Assembly (NCBI GenBank): GCA_964569185.1
Contig: CAZMTP010000018.1
Coordinates: 1 to 27,653, forward strand
Reading direction: 5' to 3'
Origin: DATIJP01 sp964569185
GTDB taxonomy: Bacteria; Chlamydiota; Chlamydiia; Chlamydiales; Rhabdochlamydiaceae
DNA: 27,653 nucleotides
Position numbers and translations under genes: made by a program. Of the stretch, positions 7,501 through 14,562 are shown in pieces. The first letter of the stretch is position 1, and each line of letters begins with the position of its first letter. A model generated the notes under the pieces. That model was not told where the DNA came from. It saw only the letters and a program-made list of their open reading frames with translations, and did not search any database.

Positions 7501-7791
7501 ATGAAAGGCTTTTTAAGCATCATTGCTTACATTTTAGTGATCATTGGAGCACTTAATTGGGGTCTTTGGGGATTTTTCCAATTTGACCTAGTGGCGTGGC
7601 TGTTCAAAGGAAATACAAGTTGGGCAAGCCGTGTCATTTATGCCATTATCGGCCTTGCTGGGCTATGGCATTTAGGCTGTTTTGGAAAATGTTGCAGAGC
7701 GATCTGCTGCAGAGAAGGGTCTTGCTGCAATTGTGGTCATAGCCACAAAGATGGCCCTTGTTCTTCTTGCAACTGCCCAAAACACAAGTGA
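7501..7791 (+). CDS. DUF378 small membrane protein with cysteine-rich tail
   Basis: This is a 96-residue protein. Residues 1-58 match the DUF378 (YuzA-like) pattern: a first helix with IIGALNWGLWG, a central FDLVAWLF segment, and a second helix SRVIYAIIGLAGLW. The family is a two-helix membrane protein of unknown function. Unusually, the last ~37 residues hold 11 cysteines (C60, 64, 65, 69, 70, 75, 76, 78, 87, 90, 92) and several histidines, a density resembling a metallothionein or metal-binding tail. The start has a strong ribosome binding site (AGGAG, 7489-7493, 7 nt spacing). The stop overlaps the GTG start of the next gene by 4 nt. Metal or redox binding is an inference from composition. 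Confidence 0.85.
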   Translation: MKGFLSIIAYILVIIGALNWGLWGFFQFDLVAWLFKGNTSWASRVIYAIIGLAGLWHLGCFGKCCRAICCREGSCCNCGHSHKDGPCSSCNCPKHK

Positions 7792-8690
7792 ATATTTTAG
7801 TTAGTGGCGCCAGTGGCTTTGTAGGAAGCGCACTGGTTCCCTTTCTTCAAGCCTCCGGCCATCGTGTCAAAAAACTTGTCCGCCATAAAAAATTAGGTGA
7901 GGGCGAGATTTTTTGGGACCCTGTCTCTGAAAACATCCAAAAAGAAGATTTTAAAGACTTTAATGCGGTGGTCCATTTAGCGGGGAAAAATATTGCGCAA
8001 GGCCGCTGGACAAGTAAAAATAAGCAGGAGATTTTTTTAAGCCGCGCCCGCGATACCTGGCTGCTTTCTCAAGTTCTTTTGCGCGTGAATCACCCGCCGA
8101 AAACTTTTATCTCTGCCTCTGCCGTTGGCATCTATGGCGATCGGGGCTCTGAAGTGCTCACAGAAAAAAATGGACCAGGAGACGGCTTTTTAGCAGATGT
8201 TTGCAAAGAATGGGAAAAAGCTACTTTTCCTTTGGCAGAGAGGGGAGTGCGCGTAGTGAATAGCCGTTTTGGTCTTGTATTGGGGAAGTCGGGAGGAATG
8301 TTGCATAAGATTCTACCGATTTTTAAGTGGGGCTTAGGGGGAAAATTAGGCAGCGGCCGCCAATTTGTTTCCTGGGTGGCATTGAACGATTTGATTAGAG
8401 CTCTTGAATATCTACTTACCCATTCCTCTTTGGAAGGACCGGTGAATGTGACCTCACCTCATCCTGTGACCATGGAAGAATTTATTAAGAAAATAGCCCA
8501 AGCAGTAGATCGCCCGGCTTTTTTTCACCTTCCGGGTCCTCTACTAAAATTGATATTTGGAGAAATGGCCCAAGAGCTATTTTTAAATAGTACACGAGCC
8601 GTTCCAGAAAAGCTCATTCAAAGCGGCTTCCGCTTTGAATATCCTACCTTAGAGTCAGCACTTAAACTTTTTTGTGCCCGTGATGCTTAG
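7788..8690 (+). CDS. TIGR01777-family (YfcH-like) NAD(P)-dependent epimerase/SDR protein
   Basis: This protein of about 300 residues is an extended short-chain dehydrogenase-like member of the TIGR01777 group, whose substrate is unknown. The nucleotide-binding GASGFVG (residues 7-13) opens the Rossmann fold. The group-specific words SASAVGIYGDRG, CKEWEKA and RFGLVLGKSGGML follow, and the C-terminal DUF1731 segment (about 245-295) is complete. I place the start at GTG 7788, which overlaps the upstream stop as GTGA and gives the normal N-terminus; a TTG at 7758 in frame would add ten unlikely residues inside the upstream gene. The 3' end overlaps the convergent gene at 8662 by 29 nt. Confidence 0.88.
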   Translation: MNILVSGASGFVGSALVPFLQASGHRVKKLVRHKKLGEGEIFWDPVSENIQKEDFKDFNAVVHLAGKNIAQGRWTSKNKQEIFLSRARDTWLLSQVLLRVNHPPKTFISASAVGIYGDRGSEVLTEKNGPGDGFLADVCKEWEKATFPLAERGVRVVNSRFGLVLGKSGGMLHKILPIFKWGLGGKLGSGRQFVSWVALNDLIRALEYLLTHSSLEGPVNVTSPHPVTMEEFIKKIAQAVDRPAFFHLPGPLLKLIFGEMAQELFLNSTRAVPEKLIQSGFRFEYPTLESALKLFCARDA

Positions 8691-9060
8691 GCTGGTCTTT
8701 ATCTTTATCTTTATCTTTATTTAATTGGTTGTCTAGTTTGTGGGTTGCCTTAAAATGTTCATTGACCTTTGATTGGTCAAGCCATTGGCCCATAGAGCCA
8801 AGCACACTATCGATACTCTTTAAGAAATCGTCCACAGCCCCTGCAAATTTATCGCCCATTTTTTCGGCCATTTTTTTCATTTCAGGCGCATATTTTAAAA
8901 GATCGCTGCGGATCTTATTGCGTGCAGCCTCTAGCTGTTTTTCAGAACCTTCTTCATTTAATGCCATTAAACTTCCTAAGTCTTTTTTAAAGAGTTGTTC
9001 TAAATCACTTAGCATCTGTTTTTGAAGATCTTCGTTTTTATCTTTATTATTATCTTTCAT
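8662..9060 (-). CDS. Highly charged helical protein with KD-repeat and His/Lys tail
   Basis: This 132-residue protein has no recognised family. It is hydrophilic and probably helical through about residue 100, then ends in an NKDKDKDKD stretch and a His/Lys-rich tail (KHHGHKKV). No signal peptide or membrane segment is visible. The start is supported by AGAGG (9071-9075) and by a strong promoter just upstream, so I believe the gene is real. Its stop lies inside the last codons of the convergent epimerase-like gene. The tail composition could bind nucleic acid or metal, but that is only suggestive. Confidence 0.75.
   Translation of the reverse strand: MKDNNKDKNEDLQKQMLSDLEQLFKKDLGSLMALNEEGSEKQLEAARNKIRSDLLKYAPEMKKMAEKMGDKFAGAVDDFLKSIDSVLGSMGQWLDQSKVNEHFKATHKLDNQLNKDKDKDKDQPKHHGHKKV
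8696..8719 (+). repeat. Hexanucleotide tandem repeat (TCTTTA x4) in the KD tail
   Basis: Four perfect copies of TCTTTA lie inside the leftward gene and encode its Lys-Asp dipeptide run. The unit is 6 bp, so copy-number change would alter the number of KD pairs without shifting the frame. Confidence 0.85.
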
Positions 9061-9084
9061 AAATTAATACCCTCTTTTAACTTA

Positions 9085-9113
9085 ATTATATAAGTTATTT
9101 TTTTAAATTTCAA
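9085..9113 (-). promoter_or_regulatory. Consensus promoter for the charged protein gene
   Basis: On the minus strand TTGAAA (9108-9113), a 17-nt spacer and TATAAT (9085-9090) match the major-sigma consensus at 11 of 12 positions. The predicted leader is about 18 nt and includes the AGAGG ribosome binding site at 9071-9075. Confidence 0.75.
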
Positions 9114-9156
9114 ATTTCTTTATATTAATTCTTAACTCAGTGATACTCTGACGCAT

Positions 9157-9306
9157 ATGCATATTTTCTTACTGGGAATCCTATTTCTTCTTGCCGCTTC
9201 CCCCTCTAGCCCTCCTCAGGAGATACCCCCTTCTGAAATAGTAGAAGAGGATGAGGAAGAAGATTTAGATGTTTTTTATATTACTGAAGAAACAGATCAA
9301 AACTAA
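9157..9306 (+). CDS. Short ORF: possible 49-residue secreted acidic peptide
   Basis: An ATG at 9157 opens a 49-codon frame. Residues 1-14 (MHIFLLGILFLLAA) look like a signal peptide or membrane anchor, followed by a Ser/Pro-rich hinge and a strongly acidic segment with EEDEEED, ending at TAA 9304-9306. No ribosome binding site is visible. A weak promoter-like pair (TTTATA 9119-9124, GATACT 9142-9147) ends 9 nt before the ATG. The hydrophobic-then-acidic design is hard to explain as random AT-rich spacer, but the ORF is short and has no recognised homologue. Confidence 0.45.
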   Translation: MHIFLLGILFLLAASPSSPPQEIPPSEIVEEDEEEDLDVFYITEETDQN

Positions 9307-9409
9307 TTCAATATTAATTTATTAGAGTTAATTCAAAAATATATTTTATATTTCTTGATTGATTAAATTATTACTTATAAAATTAATTTTAGAGAAAGAG
9401 GTAAAGGGT

Positions 9410-10039
9410 ATGGCACAAAAACTAGATATTAATCCATGGACAGGGATCTGGGTCAGGCCGCGTGCGACCATTCAGAAAATTGTGAATTTCAATCCCAGGT
9501 ACTGTTTTATCTTTCTAGCTGCTGTTTATGGGTTTAATATGCTTTTGCAGGTGATGCAAAGCCTTTCTTTTGGCATCGAGTTTTCACTAACAGGGATTCT
9601 AGTCGGTGCGCTGATCCTAGCTCCTTTTTTAGGGATGCTGGCTTTAAGCGTCACAGCGGTGCTTCTCCAGTGGACTGGCAAATGGATAGGGGGCAAGGGA
9701 AGTTATGTTGCTATCCGCGCGAGTCTCGCATGGGCCAATGTGCCTAATTTAGTGAATATTCTGCTCTGGCTGATTCTTATTGGCATTTTTAAGAAAGCTG
9801 TGTTTATGAATACATTTGGCCAAACGCAATTTGCCGGCGGAATGCTTTATCTTGTCACCTTCATATTTTTATTACAGACGGTGCTTTCGATTTGGGCCTT
9901 TATTATTTTGATTAAGAGTTTAGGACAGGTCCAGGGATTCTCTGCGTGGAAAGGCCTTTTTAACGTCCTGATTCCTTTCTTTATGTTGGGGATAGCGGTT
10001 TGGCTGATTGCAAGTATCGTTGGAGCATTTAGAGGATAA
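9410..10039 (+). CDS. Yip1-domain-like integral membrane protein
   Basis: This 209-residue protein starts WTGIWVRPRATIQKIV within its first 25 residues, the pattern that opens bacterial Yip1-family proteins. About five hydrophobic segments follow (about 30-50, 58-88, 108-128, 143-170, 182-207). The family is widespread in bacteria without a settled function. I chose the ATG at 9410 because AGAGG sits 9 nt upstream; a longer frame from a TTG at 9359 reads through low-complexity AT-rich sequence. The downstream exported-protein gene begins 47 nt later and may be in the same transcript. Confidence 0.8.
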   Translation: MAQKLDINPWTGIWVRPRATIQKIVNFNPRYCFIFLAAVYGFNMLLQVMQSLSFGIEFSLTGILVGALILAPFLGMLALSVTAVLLQWTGKWIGGKGSYVAIRASLAWANVPNLVNILLWLILIGIFKKAVFMNTFGQTQFAGGMLYLVTFIFLLQTVLSIWAFIILIKSLGQVQGFSAWKGLFNVLIPFFMLGIAVWLIASIVGAFRG

Positions 10040-10086
10040 TAATTTAAAAATTGTAAATAACGCTTAGCAGCGCCTAGGGGGAAAAT

Positions 10087-10671
10087 ATGGTAGATATTAA
10101 AAAGGTAATAGTGGCATCGGCGGTGGTCATCTCTAGCTATTTTAACCCCGCAGCCGCTGAGGTAAAGAATACCGCAGCAAATAAGCCTGCCGCTCCTCAT
10201 GATTCTTTAGCATCGATCTGGCAAGATTTCCATTCCGTTGTAGGCAAATGCACACTTAAATTTCCAGTGGCGCCAGAACATATTTCAGAAAAAATGACCA
10301 TGCCGAAAGAAGGTTATGATCTGCAATATGATGCCTATATTTCGACCAAAGATAAAAAAAGCGTCTATATGCTTTTGATTGCGCAATATCCTGAGTTTGT
10401 CGATCAATCTTTTGCGCAAGTGAGTCTGGAAGGCTTTTTAAATGGGATTTTATCCAATAACCCAGGCAACCAGCTGCTCCATGCCGATCTGCTCCTAGTG
10501 AACGGTTATGAGGCGCTTGATTTCTTTATCCGCACCGGAGCTGTCTACTTCAAAGGCCGCGCGATCATGGTTAAGAATAATCTCTATCTCATGGCCATGG
10601 AATGCGAAGTCCAACACTACGACGAAGGCGGCTACAATTTCTTCATCAGCTCCTTCAAATTGAACAAGTAG
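10087..10671 (+). CDS. Hypothetical exported protein
   Basis: This 194-residue protein has a probable signal peptide in the first ~25 residues (hydrophobic VIVASAVVISSYF, then PAAA before the likely cleavage site). The mature part contains two cysteines and an alternating pattern that suggests a compact alpha/beta domain, with FPVAP near residue 60 and a final SSFKLNK strand. I do not recognise the family. A G-rich ribosome binding site (AGGGGG, about 10076-10081) is present. It follows the Yip1-like gene on the same strand and is followed by 361 bases of palindrome-rich non-coding DNA. Confidence 0.75.
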   Translation: MVDIKKVIVASAVVISSYFNPAAAEVKNTAANKPAAPHDSLASIWQDFHSVVGKCTLKFPVAPEHISEKMTMPKEGYDLQYDAYISTKDKKSVYMLLIAQYPEFVDQSFAQVSLEGFLNGILSNNPGNQLLHADLLLVNGYEALDFFIRTGAVYFKGRAIMVKNNLYLMAMECEVQHYDEGGYNFFISSFKLNK

Positions 10672-10848
10672 AAGAAAAGAAGGGGAAAGGGAAAAGGCGC
10701 TATAGACAGTCGGGAGCTAGCTTCGCGCTCCCCGCTGCCCTAGGGTCATTCTGGCTTTGCCAAATCGATTTTTCATCCGCGAGTCCGTACAGAGTCGTAC
10801 TGTCCTCGCTCCTTCAAATCTATTTTGCTGTGCCATAATAACCATCGG

Positions 10849-10917
10849 CTGCAACGGCGCTCTTCCCTAAAAAAATGCTGATCGCATTTTTTCAGGGCCC
10901 TACGCGTCACGTTGCAG
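10849..10917. repeat. Nested long hairpin
   Basis: CTGCAACG (10849-10856) pairs with CGTTGCAG (10910-10917). Inside it CCCT (10865-10868) pairs with AGGG (10894-10897). At the centre AAAAAATGC (10870-10878) pairs perfectly with GCATTTTTT (10884-10892) across the loop TGATC. The inner A/T-flanked stem reads as a terminator-like hairpin on both strands. Confidence 0.65.
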
Positions 10918-10978
10918 AACCATCTAAAACTCCCAGCCTTTGGATTTCCAGTTGGTTCTGCAAATCGACGCAAAATGA

Positions 10979-10998
10979 ACTAAATCGACAGATTTAGT
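10979..10998 (-). terminator. Possible transcript-end hairpin downstream of rnhC
   Basis: ACTAAATC and GATTTAGT form a perfect 8-bp stem with a 4-nt loop, 35 nt beyond the rnhC stop. On the minus strand it is followed by TCATTTTG, a weak T-rich tract. The stem is AT-rich, so terminator strength is uncertain. Confidence 0.35.
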
Positions 10999-11032
10999 GA
11001 GTGAGCGCATGAGCAGCCCCCGCCTTTTTTTC

Positions 11033-11950
11033 TTACTCTTCACTCAAAACTTTATCTAAAGTTTTGAAATGGAGTTTGGCGTATTTTTCGAGGGCCGGCT
11101 GTCCATGTTTTAAGATTAATTTTTTGGCGGCATCGATGACTTGTTGGGAAGCACCCTTGGGCAGCTCTAAGCCAGCCATTTGGCTGAGCTGTTGCATCCC
11201 CTCGAGAAAAGCAGCGCGCGCTAAAATGGAAGCGGCGGCCACCACTGGATCTTCTTCGCCACGATGGCGCTGGGTAAGTTCCACTTCAAGATTCTTCTTC
11301 TTAAGAGCATTCTCGACAATATGCTCAGAAGCAAATTGGTCGATGATCACTTTTTTGCATTGGGTACTGCGTACCAGCTCTTCAATTGTGGCTGCATGGC
11401 CCCAAGCAAGCAGCTTGTTAAGATCTTTAAAACTCTGGTAAAGCTCATTGTACTTCTTAGGAAAAATCCGGATGACGTGATGGGGAGCTGTGCTTTTTAT
11501 GCGCGTGGCCAGCTTCAAGATGGTAGTATCGGACAGCTTTTTGCTATCTCGAACGCCTAGCTCTAAAAGTTTTTTTAATGTATCGCCGCCAGCGCAAACA
11601 CCGGCAACGCAAAGTGGGCCAAAAAAATCGCCTTTGCCTGCTTCGTCAATCCCAATATGTTCGACAAGATCGACCTTCGTTTCAGGATGGGTAAAGGAAA
11701 GGTCTTTGAAAATTTCCGGTTCCAAATAAAAAGAGATGAAGTCAGCCTTGTCTTTGCCTTGCACGGTAAGCTTACCTGAAGTATATAAAGTGCAAGAAAC
11801 CCCTTTTTTTTTAGCCGAAAAAAGAGTATGAGGAGGAGTACTGATTTCAAATCCCTGAGAAATTAAATCCTCTTTTAATTTGTCAGCTAATTTGAGATCG
11901 ATCATTTTAACAAAAGTAGAACTGAATTGATCGTTATCTGATTGAGACAT
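11033..11950 (-). CDS. rnhC: Ribonuclease HIII
   Basis: This 305-residue type 2 RNase H cleaves the RNA strand of RNA-DNA hybrids such as R-loops and primers. The N-terminal ~90 residues form the TBP-like substrate-binding domain that separates RNase HIII from HII. The catalytic domain starts at GIDEAGKGDFFGP (100-112). The likely metal-binding residues are D102, E103, D204 and D234. The ATG at 11950 has no Shine-Dalgarno sequence but lies 8 nt after a promoter -10 box. It is transcribed away from the rodZ-like gene; the same pair of neighbours occurs in Chlamydia. Confidence 0.95.
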   Translation of the reverse strand: MSQSDNDQFSSTFVKMIDLKLADKLKEDLISQGFEISTPPHTLFSAKKKGVSCTLYTSGKLTVQGKDKADFISFYLEPEIFKDLSFTHPETKVDLVEHIGIDEAGKGDFFGPLCVAGVCAGGDTLKKLLELGVRDSKKLSDTTILKLATRIKSTAPHHVIRIFPKKYNELYQSFKDLNKLLAWGHAATIEELVRSTQCKKVIIDQFASEHIVENALKKKNLEVELTQRHRGEEDPVVAAASILARAAFLEGMQQLSQMAGLELPKGASQQVIDAAKKLILKHGQPALEKYAKLHFKTLDKVLSEE

Positions 11951-11958
11951 GGAACGTT

Positions 11959-11988
11959 ATTTTAGCGTAAAAACGGGTAATTTCGCAA
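11959..11988 (-). promoter_or_regulatory. Promoter for rnhC
   Basis: On the minus strand TTGCGA (11983-11988), an 18-nt spacer and TAAAAT (11959-11964) precede the gene. Only 8 nt separate the -10 box from the ATG, so the predicted transcript has essentially no leader. Confidence 0.6.
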
Positions 11989-12058
11989 CTTTTATTAGCC
12001 ATTTTTTATTCTCTGCGATATTGTAGGGGATCGGGGTAATAAAACGTGTTGGAGGAAT

Positions 12059-12466
12059 ATGAATGATGAAATGAAACAGATCGGGCAGATGTTTAAAGCG
12101 AAGAGGAAAGAATTGAATTTGACTTTGAAAGAAGCAGAGAATTCCACATCGATCCGCTGCGGCTATTTAGAAGCAATTGAAGAAGGAAGGATCAGTGAAT
12201 TTATCTCAGGCGTTTATGCTGTTGGGTTTATCAAACAGTATGCCAGTTTTCTTGGATTTGATTCGGACCGCATCGTTCGCGAATATCCTTCGGCCTTTAA
12301 GATGCAAAGCGAAAAGCATGAATTTGCTTATGGAATTGGCACGCTAGAGATGCGCGGCAGTCTGGGCGGAGGCGTGAAATGGCTTCCGAACCTTCTCTGG
12401 GCGCTTTGTGGAACGGCTGTGATTTTCTTAGCATGGTACTTTGCGAAGTTAATAGGAGTTTTATGA
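12059..12466 (+). CDS. rodZ: Short RodZ-type HTH membrane protein
   Basis: This 135-residue protein has a Cro-like helix-turn-helix domain (about 5-75), including YLEAIEEGRISEF and GVYAVGFIKQYASFLGFD, which are the RodZ/YfgA signature words. A single membrane helix follows at about 108-131, with almost nothing after it. RodZ links MreB filaments to the membrane to guide peptidoglycan synthesis; chlamydiae, which lack FtsZ, use MreB-RodZ in division. Longer RodZ proteins have a periplasmic domain that is absent here, as in Chlamydia. GGAGG (12051-12055) is only 3 nt from the ATG, so the in-frame ATG at 12071 is a possible alternative start. Its stop overlaps the next gene by 4 nt. Confidence 0.85.
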   Translation: MNDEMKQIGQMFKAKRKELNLTLKEAENSTSIRCGYLEAIEEGRISEFISGVYAVGFIKQYASFLGFDSDRIVREYPSAFKMQSEKHEFAYGIGTLEMRGSLGGGVKWLPNLLWALCGTAVIFLAWYFAKLIGVL

Positions 12467-14544
12467 GTGCTTCGCCGCAAGCGAATCATCCCTATACTAA
12501 CCATCTGATACACGAAAAGTCGCCTTATCTATTGCAACATGCGCATAATCCCGTGGACTGGTATCCCTGGGGCCCGGAGGCCTTTGCACTTGCAAAAAAA
12601 GAAGATAAACCTATTTTCCTTTCGATTGGCTATGCCACCTGCCACTGGTGCCATGTGATGGAGCGAGAATCGTTTGAAAATCCAGAAATTGCAGCACTAA
12701 TGAATGAGACTTTTGTCAATGTGAAAGTGGATCGCGAAGAGCTGCCCGAAGTGGACAGCATTTACATGGAATTTGCGCAAGCGATCATGTCTTCTGCAGG
12801 CGGATGGCCTCTAAATGTGATTTTAACCCCTGATCTTAAACCTTTTTTTGCGGTGACCTATCTTCCTCCTAAATCTAATCGAGGCTTTATTGGCATTGAT
12901 CAGTTTACCCAGCAAATTAAAACGCTTTGGAAAAGTGAAGAGCGCACTATTTTAGTATCGCAAGCGGACAAAATTGTGGATCTGTTTAAAAAAGCAGCGA
13001 AATATTCAGGGGAAGATCTTCCGACAGAAGAGCAGATTCAAAATTCTGCCCAGCTCTTTTTTGATATTGCTGATCCTGTCTATGGAGGCATTAAAGGCGA
13101 ACCGAAATTTCCTTTGGGCTACCAGACCAATTTTCTTTTGCAATACTCCAAGGCCAAAAAAGATAGTCGCGCGCTCTTCTATGTTGATCTGACATTGGAG
13201 ATGATGTCTCGCGGCGGTATCTTTGATCAATTAGGGGGTGGCTTTTCTCGCTATAGCATCGATGAAAAATGGAAGATTCCTCACTTTGAAAAGATGCTCT
13301 ATGACAATGCGCTTTTAGCTGAAGCCTATGTGCAAGCGTGGAAGTTCACACAGAAACATGTATTTGCCCACATACTGACCAAACTTCTCAATTACGTGTT
13401 GCGCGACATGTACAGTCCTGAAGGGGGATTTTATTCTGGGGAAGATGCCGATTCTGAAGGCGCTGAAGGACGCTACTACACCTGGACAATAGCTGAAATC
13501 GAATCGACATTGTCTGAATCAGATGCCAAAATTTTTAGCCAATTCTATGGAATCACGCCAGAGGGCAATTTTGAAGGCCGCAATGTGATGCATGTCAATA
13601 CCCCGCTGAAAGAAATCTCTGAACTTCTAAAAGTTCCTTATGATGTTCTGGAGAGAAAGATTGAAGAACTCAATCAGAAAATGCTCGAAAAACGCAATCT
13701 GCGGCCGCGGCCATTCAAAGACGATAAAATCATCACCTCTTGGAATGGACTGATGATCGACGCCTTTGCGAAAGCCGGATTTGCTTTAAAAGAACCCCGC
13801 TATTTGGAGGCGGCAACTAAAAGCGCTTCATTTATAAAAAATCATTTGTGGAAAGAAGGAAAACTTTTAAGACGCTATCGAGAAGGTGAAGCTAAATTCC
13901 CTGCTGTTCTGGATGATTATGCCTTTTTGATTAAAGCATTACTGACCCTGTTTGAAGTGGGTGCGGGCACACAGTGGCTGGAATGGGCCCTGCAGCTCAA
14001 TGAAGTTTTAGAAAAGCAGTTTAAATCTAGTGGCGGCGCCTATTTTCAAATCGAACAAGATCCTGCGCTTTTAATTCGCAGATGTGAATTTTATGACGGG
14101 GCTGAACCCTCAGGAAATGCGGTCCAGACAGAGAATTTATTGCGCCTCTATCAATTGACTCAGGTAGAGAAATATTTGAGACATGCGGAAGATATTTTAA
14201 AAGCGGCTAAAAGTTATATCGAAGCATTTCCTCCTGGAGCGACCTACCACTTAATTAGTCTGCAACGCTATTTAGATACTACCAGTCCGCTTGTGGTGAT
14301 CGCATTAGATGAAAAAAATAGCTTAGAGACAGAAATTAAAGAGCTGCTTGCTTCTCATTTTGCTCCCCACGCGGCTTTTATTTGGAAAAAACCGAAAGAT
14401 GAACTACTTTTAACATTGATCCCAGAGTTGGCAAAACAGCCGCTGGTGGATGCACAAACTACTGTTTATATTTGTAGGCAAGACCATTGCGACCCGCCTC
14501 TTTCTAAAAAAGAGGAGATTGTAAAAGCATTGCAGAGTTTATAA
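12463..14544 (+). CDS. YyaL/DUF255 thioredoxin-like and six-hairpin domain protein
   Basis: This 693-residue protein belongs to the family of bacterial YyaL and animal SPATA20. The N-terminal thioredoxin-like domain (about 8-165) carries HEKSPYLLQHAHNPVDW and the CHWCHVMERESF motif with C60 and C63 as the putative redox pair. The rest is an alpha/alpha-barrel resembling N-acylglucosamine 2-epimerase/glycosidase folds, with motifs such as WEKMLYDNA-like HFEKMLYDNA and SWNGLMIDAFAKAG. The biochemical role of the family is not established. I use ATG 12463 (ATGA overlap with rodZ, AGGAG just upstream) rather than an in-frame TTG/other start further up inside rodZ. Confidence 0.92.
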   Translation: MSASPQANHPYTNHLIHEKSPYLLQHAHNPVDWYPWGPEAFALAKKEDKPIFLSIGYATCHWCHVMERESFENPEIAALMNETFVNVKVDREELPEVDSIYMEFAQAIMSSAGGWPLNVILTPDLKPFFAVTYLPPKSNRGFIGIDQFTQQIKTLWKSEERTILVSQADKIVDLFKKAAKYSGEDLPTEEQIQNSAQLFFDIADPVYGGIKGEPKFPLGYQTNFLLQYSKAKKDSRALFYVDLTLEMMSRGGIFDQLGGGFSRYSIDEKWKIPHFEKMLYDNALLAEAYVQAWKFTQKHVFAHILTKLLNYVLRDMYSPEGGFYSGEDADSEGAEGRYYTWTIAEIESTLSESDAKIFSQFYGITPEGNFEGRNVMHVNTPLKEISELLKVPYDVLERKIEELNQKMLEKRNLRPRPFKDDKIITSWNGLMIDAFAKAGFALKEPRYLEAATKSASFIKNHLWKEGKLLRRYREGEAKFPAVLDDYAFLIKALLTLFEVGAGTQWLEWALQLNEVLEKQFKSSGGAYFQIEQDPALLIRRCEFYDGAEPSGNAVQTENLLRLYQLTQVEKYLRHAEDILKAAKSYIEAFPPGATYHLISLQRYLDTTSPLVVIALDEKNSLETEIKELLASHFAPHAAFIWKKPKDELLLTLIPELAKQPLVDAQTTVYICRQDHCDPPLSKKEEIVKALQSL

Positions 14545-14562
14545 CTTGGAGATTGAAATCCC

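Larger units (their letters stand above)
10672..11032. repeat. Non-coding interval packed with palindromes
   Basis: No convincing gene is seen in these 361 bases between two converging genes. At least five inverted repeats are present. GGGAGC/GCTCCC (10712-10732) comes first. A broad imperfect palindrome spans 10753-10834, with a GCGAG/CTCGC core at 10779-10809. A nested long hairpin runs 10849-10917. TTGCAGAACCA/TGGTTCTGCAA lies at 10912-10922 and 10953-10963. The last hairpin is 10979-10998. The interval could serve as a bidirectional transcript end, a cluster of dispersed palindromic elements, or the decayed remains of a mobile element. Confidence 0.6.

Noticed and set aside
7356..7556. 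66-codon open frame through the palindromic element and into the DUF378 gene
   Set aside because: It overlaps the well-supported DUF378 start in another frame, has no ribosome binding site, and its composition is explained by the inverted repeat.
8729..9025. 98-codon plus-strand frame opposite the charged protein
   Set aside because: It is antisense to a gene with a consensus promoter and ribosome binding site and lacks its own signals.
10672..11032. tRNA or other known structured RNA gene
   Set aside because: Several hairpins occur but no cloverleaf, anticodon arm or CCA-type end could be assembled.
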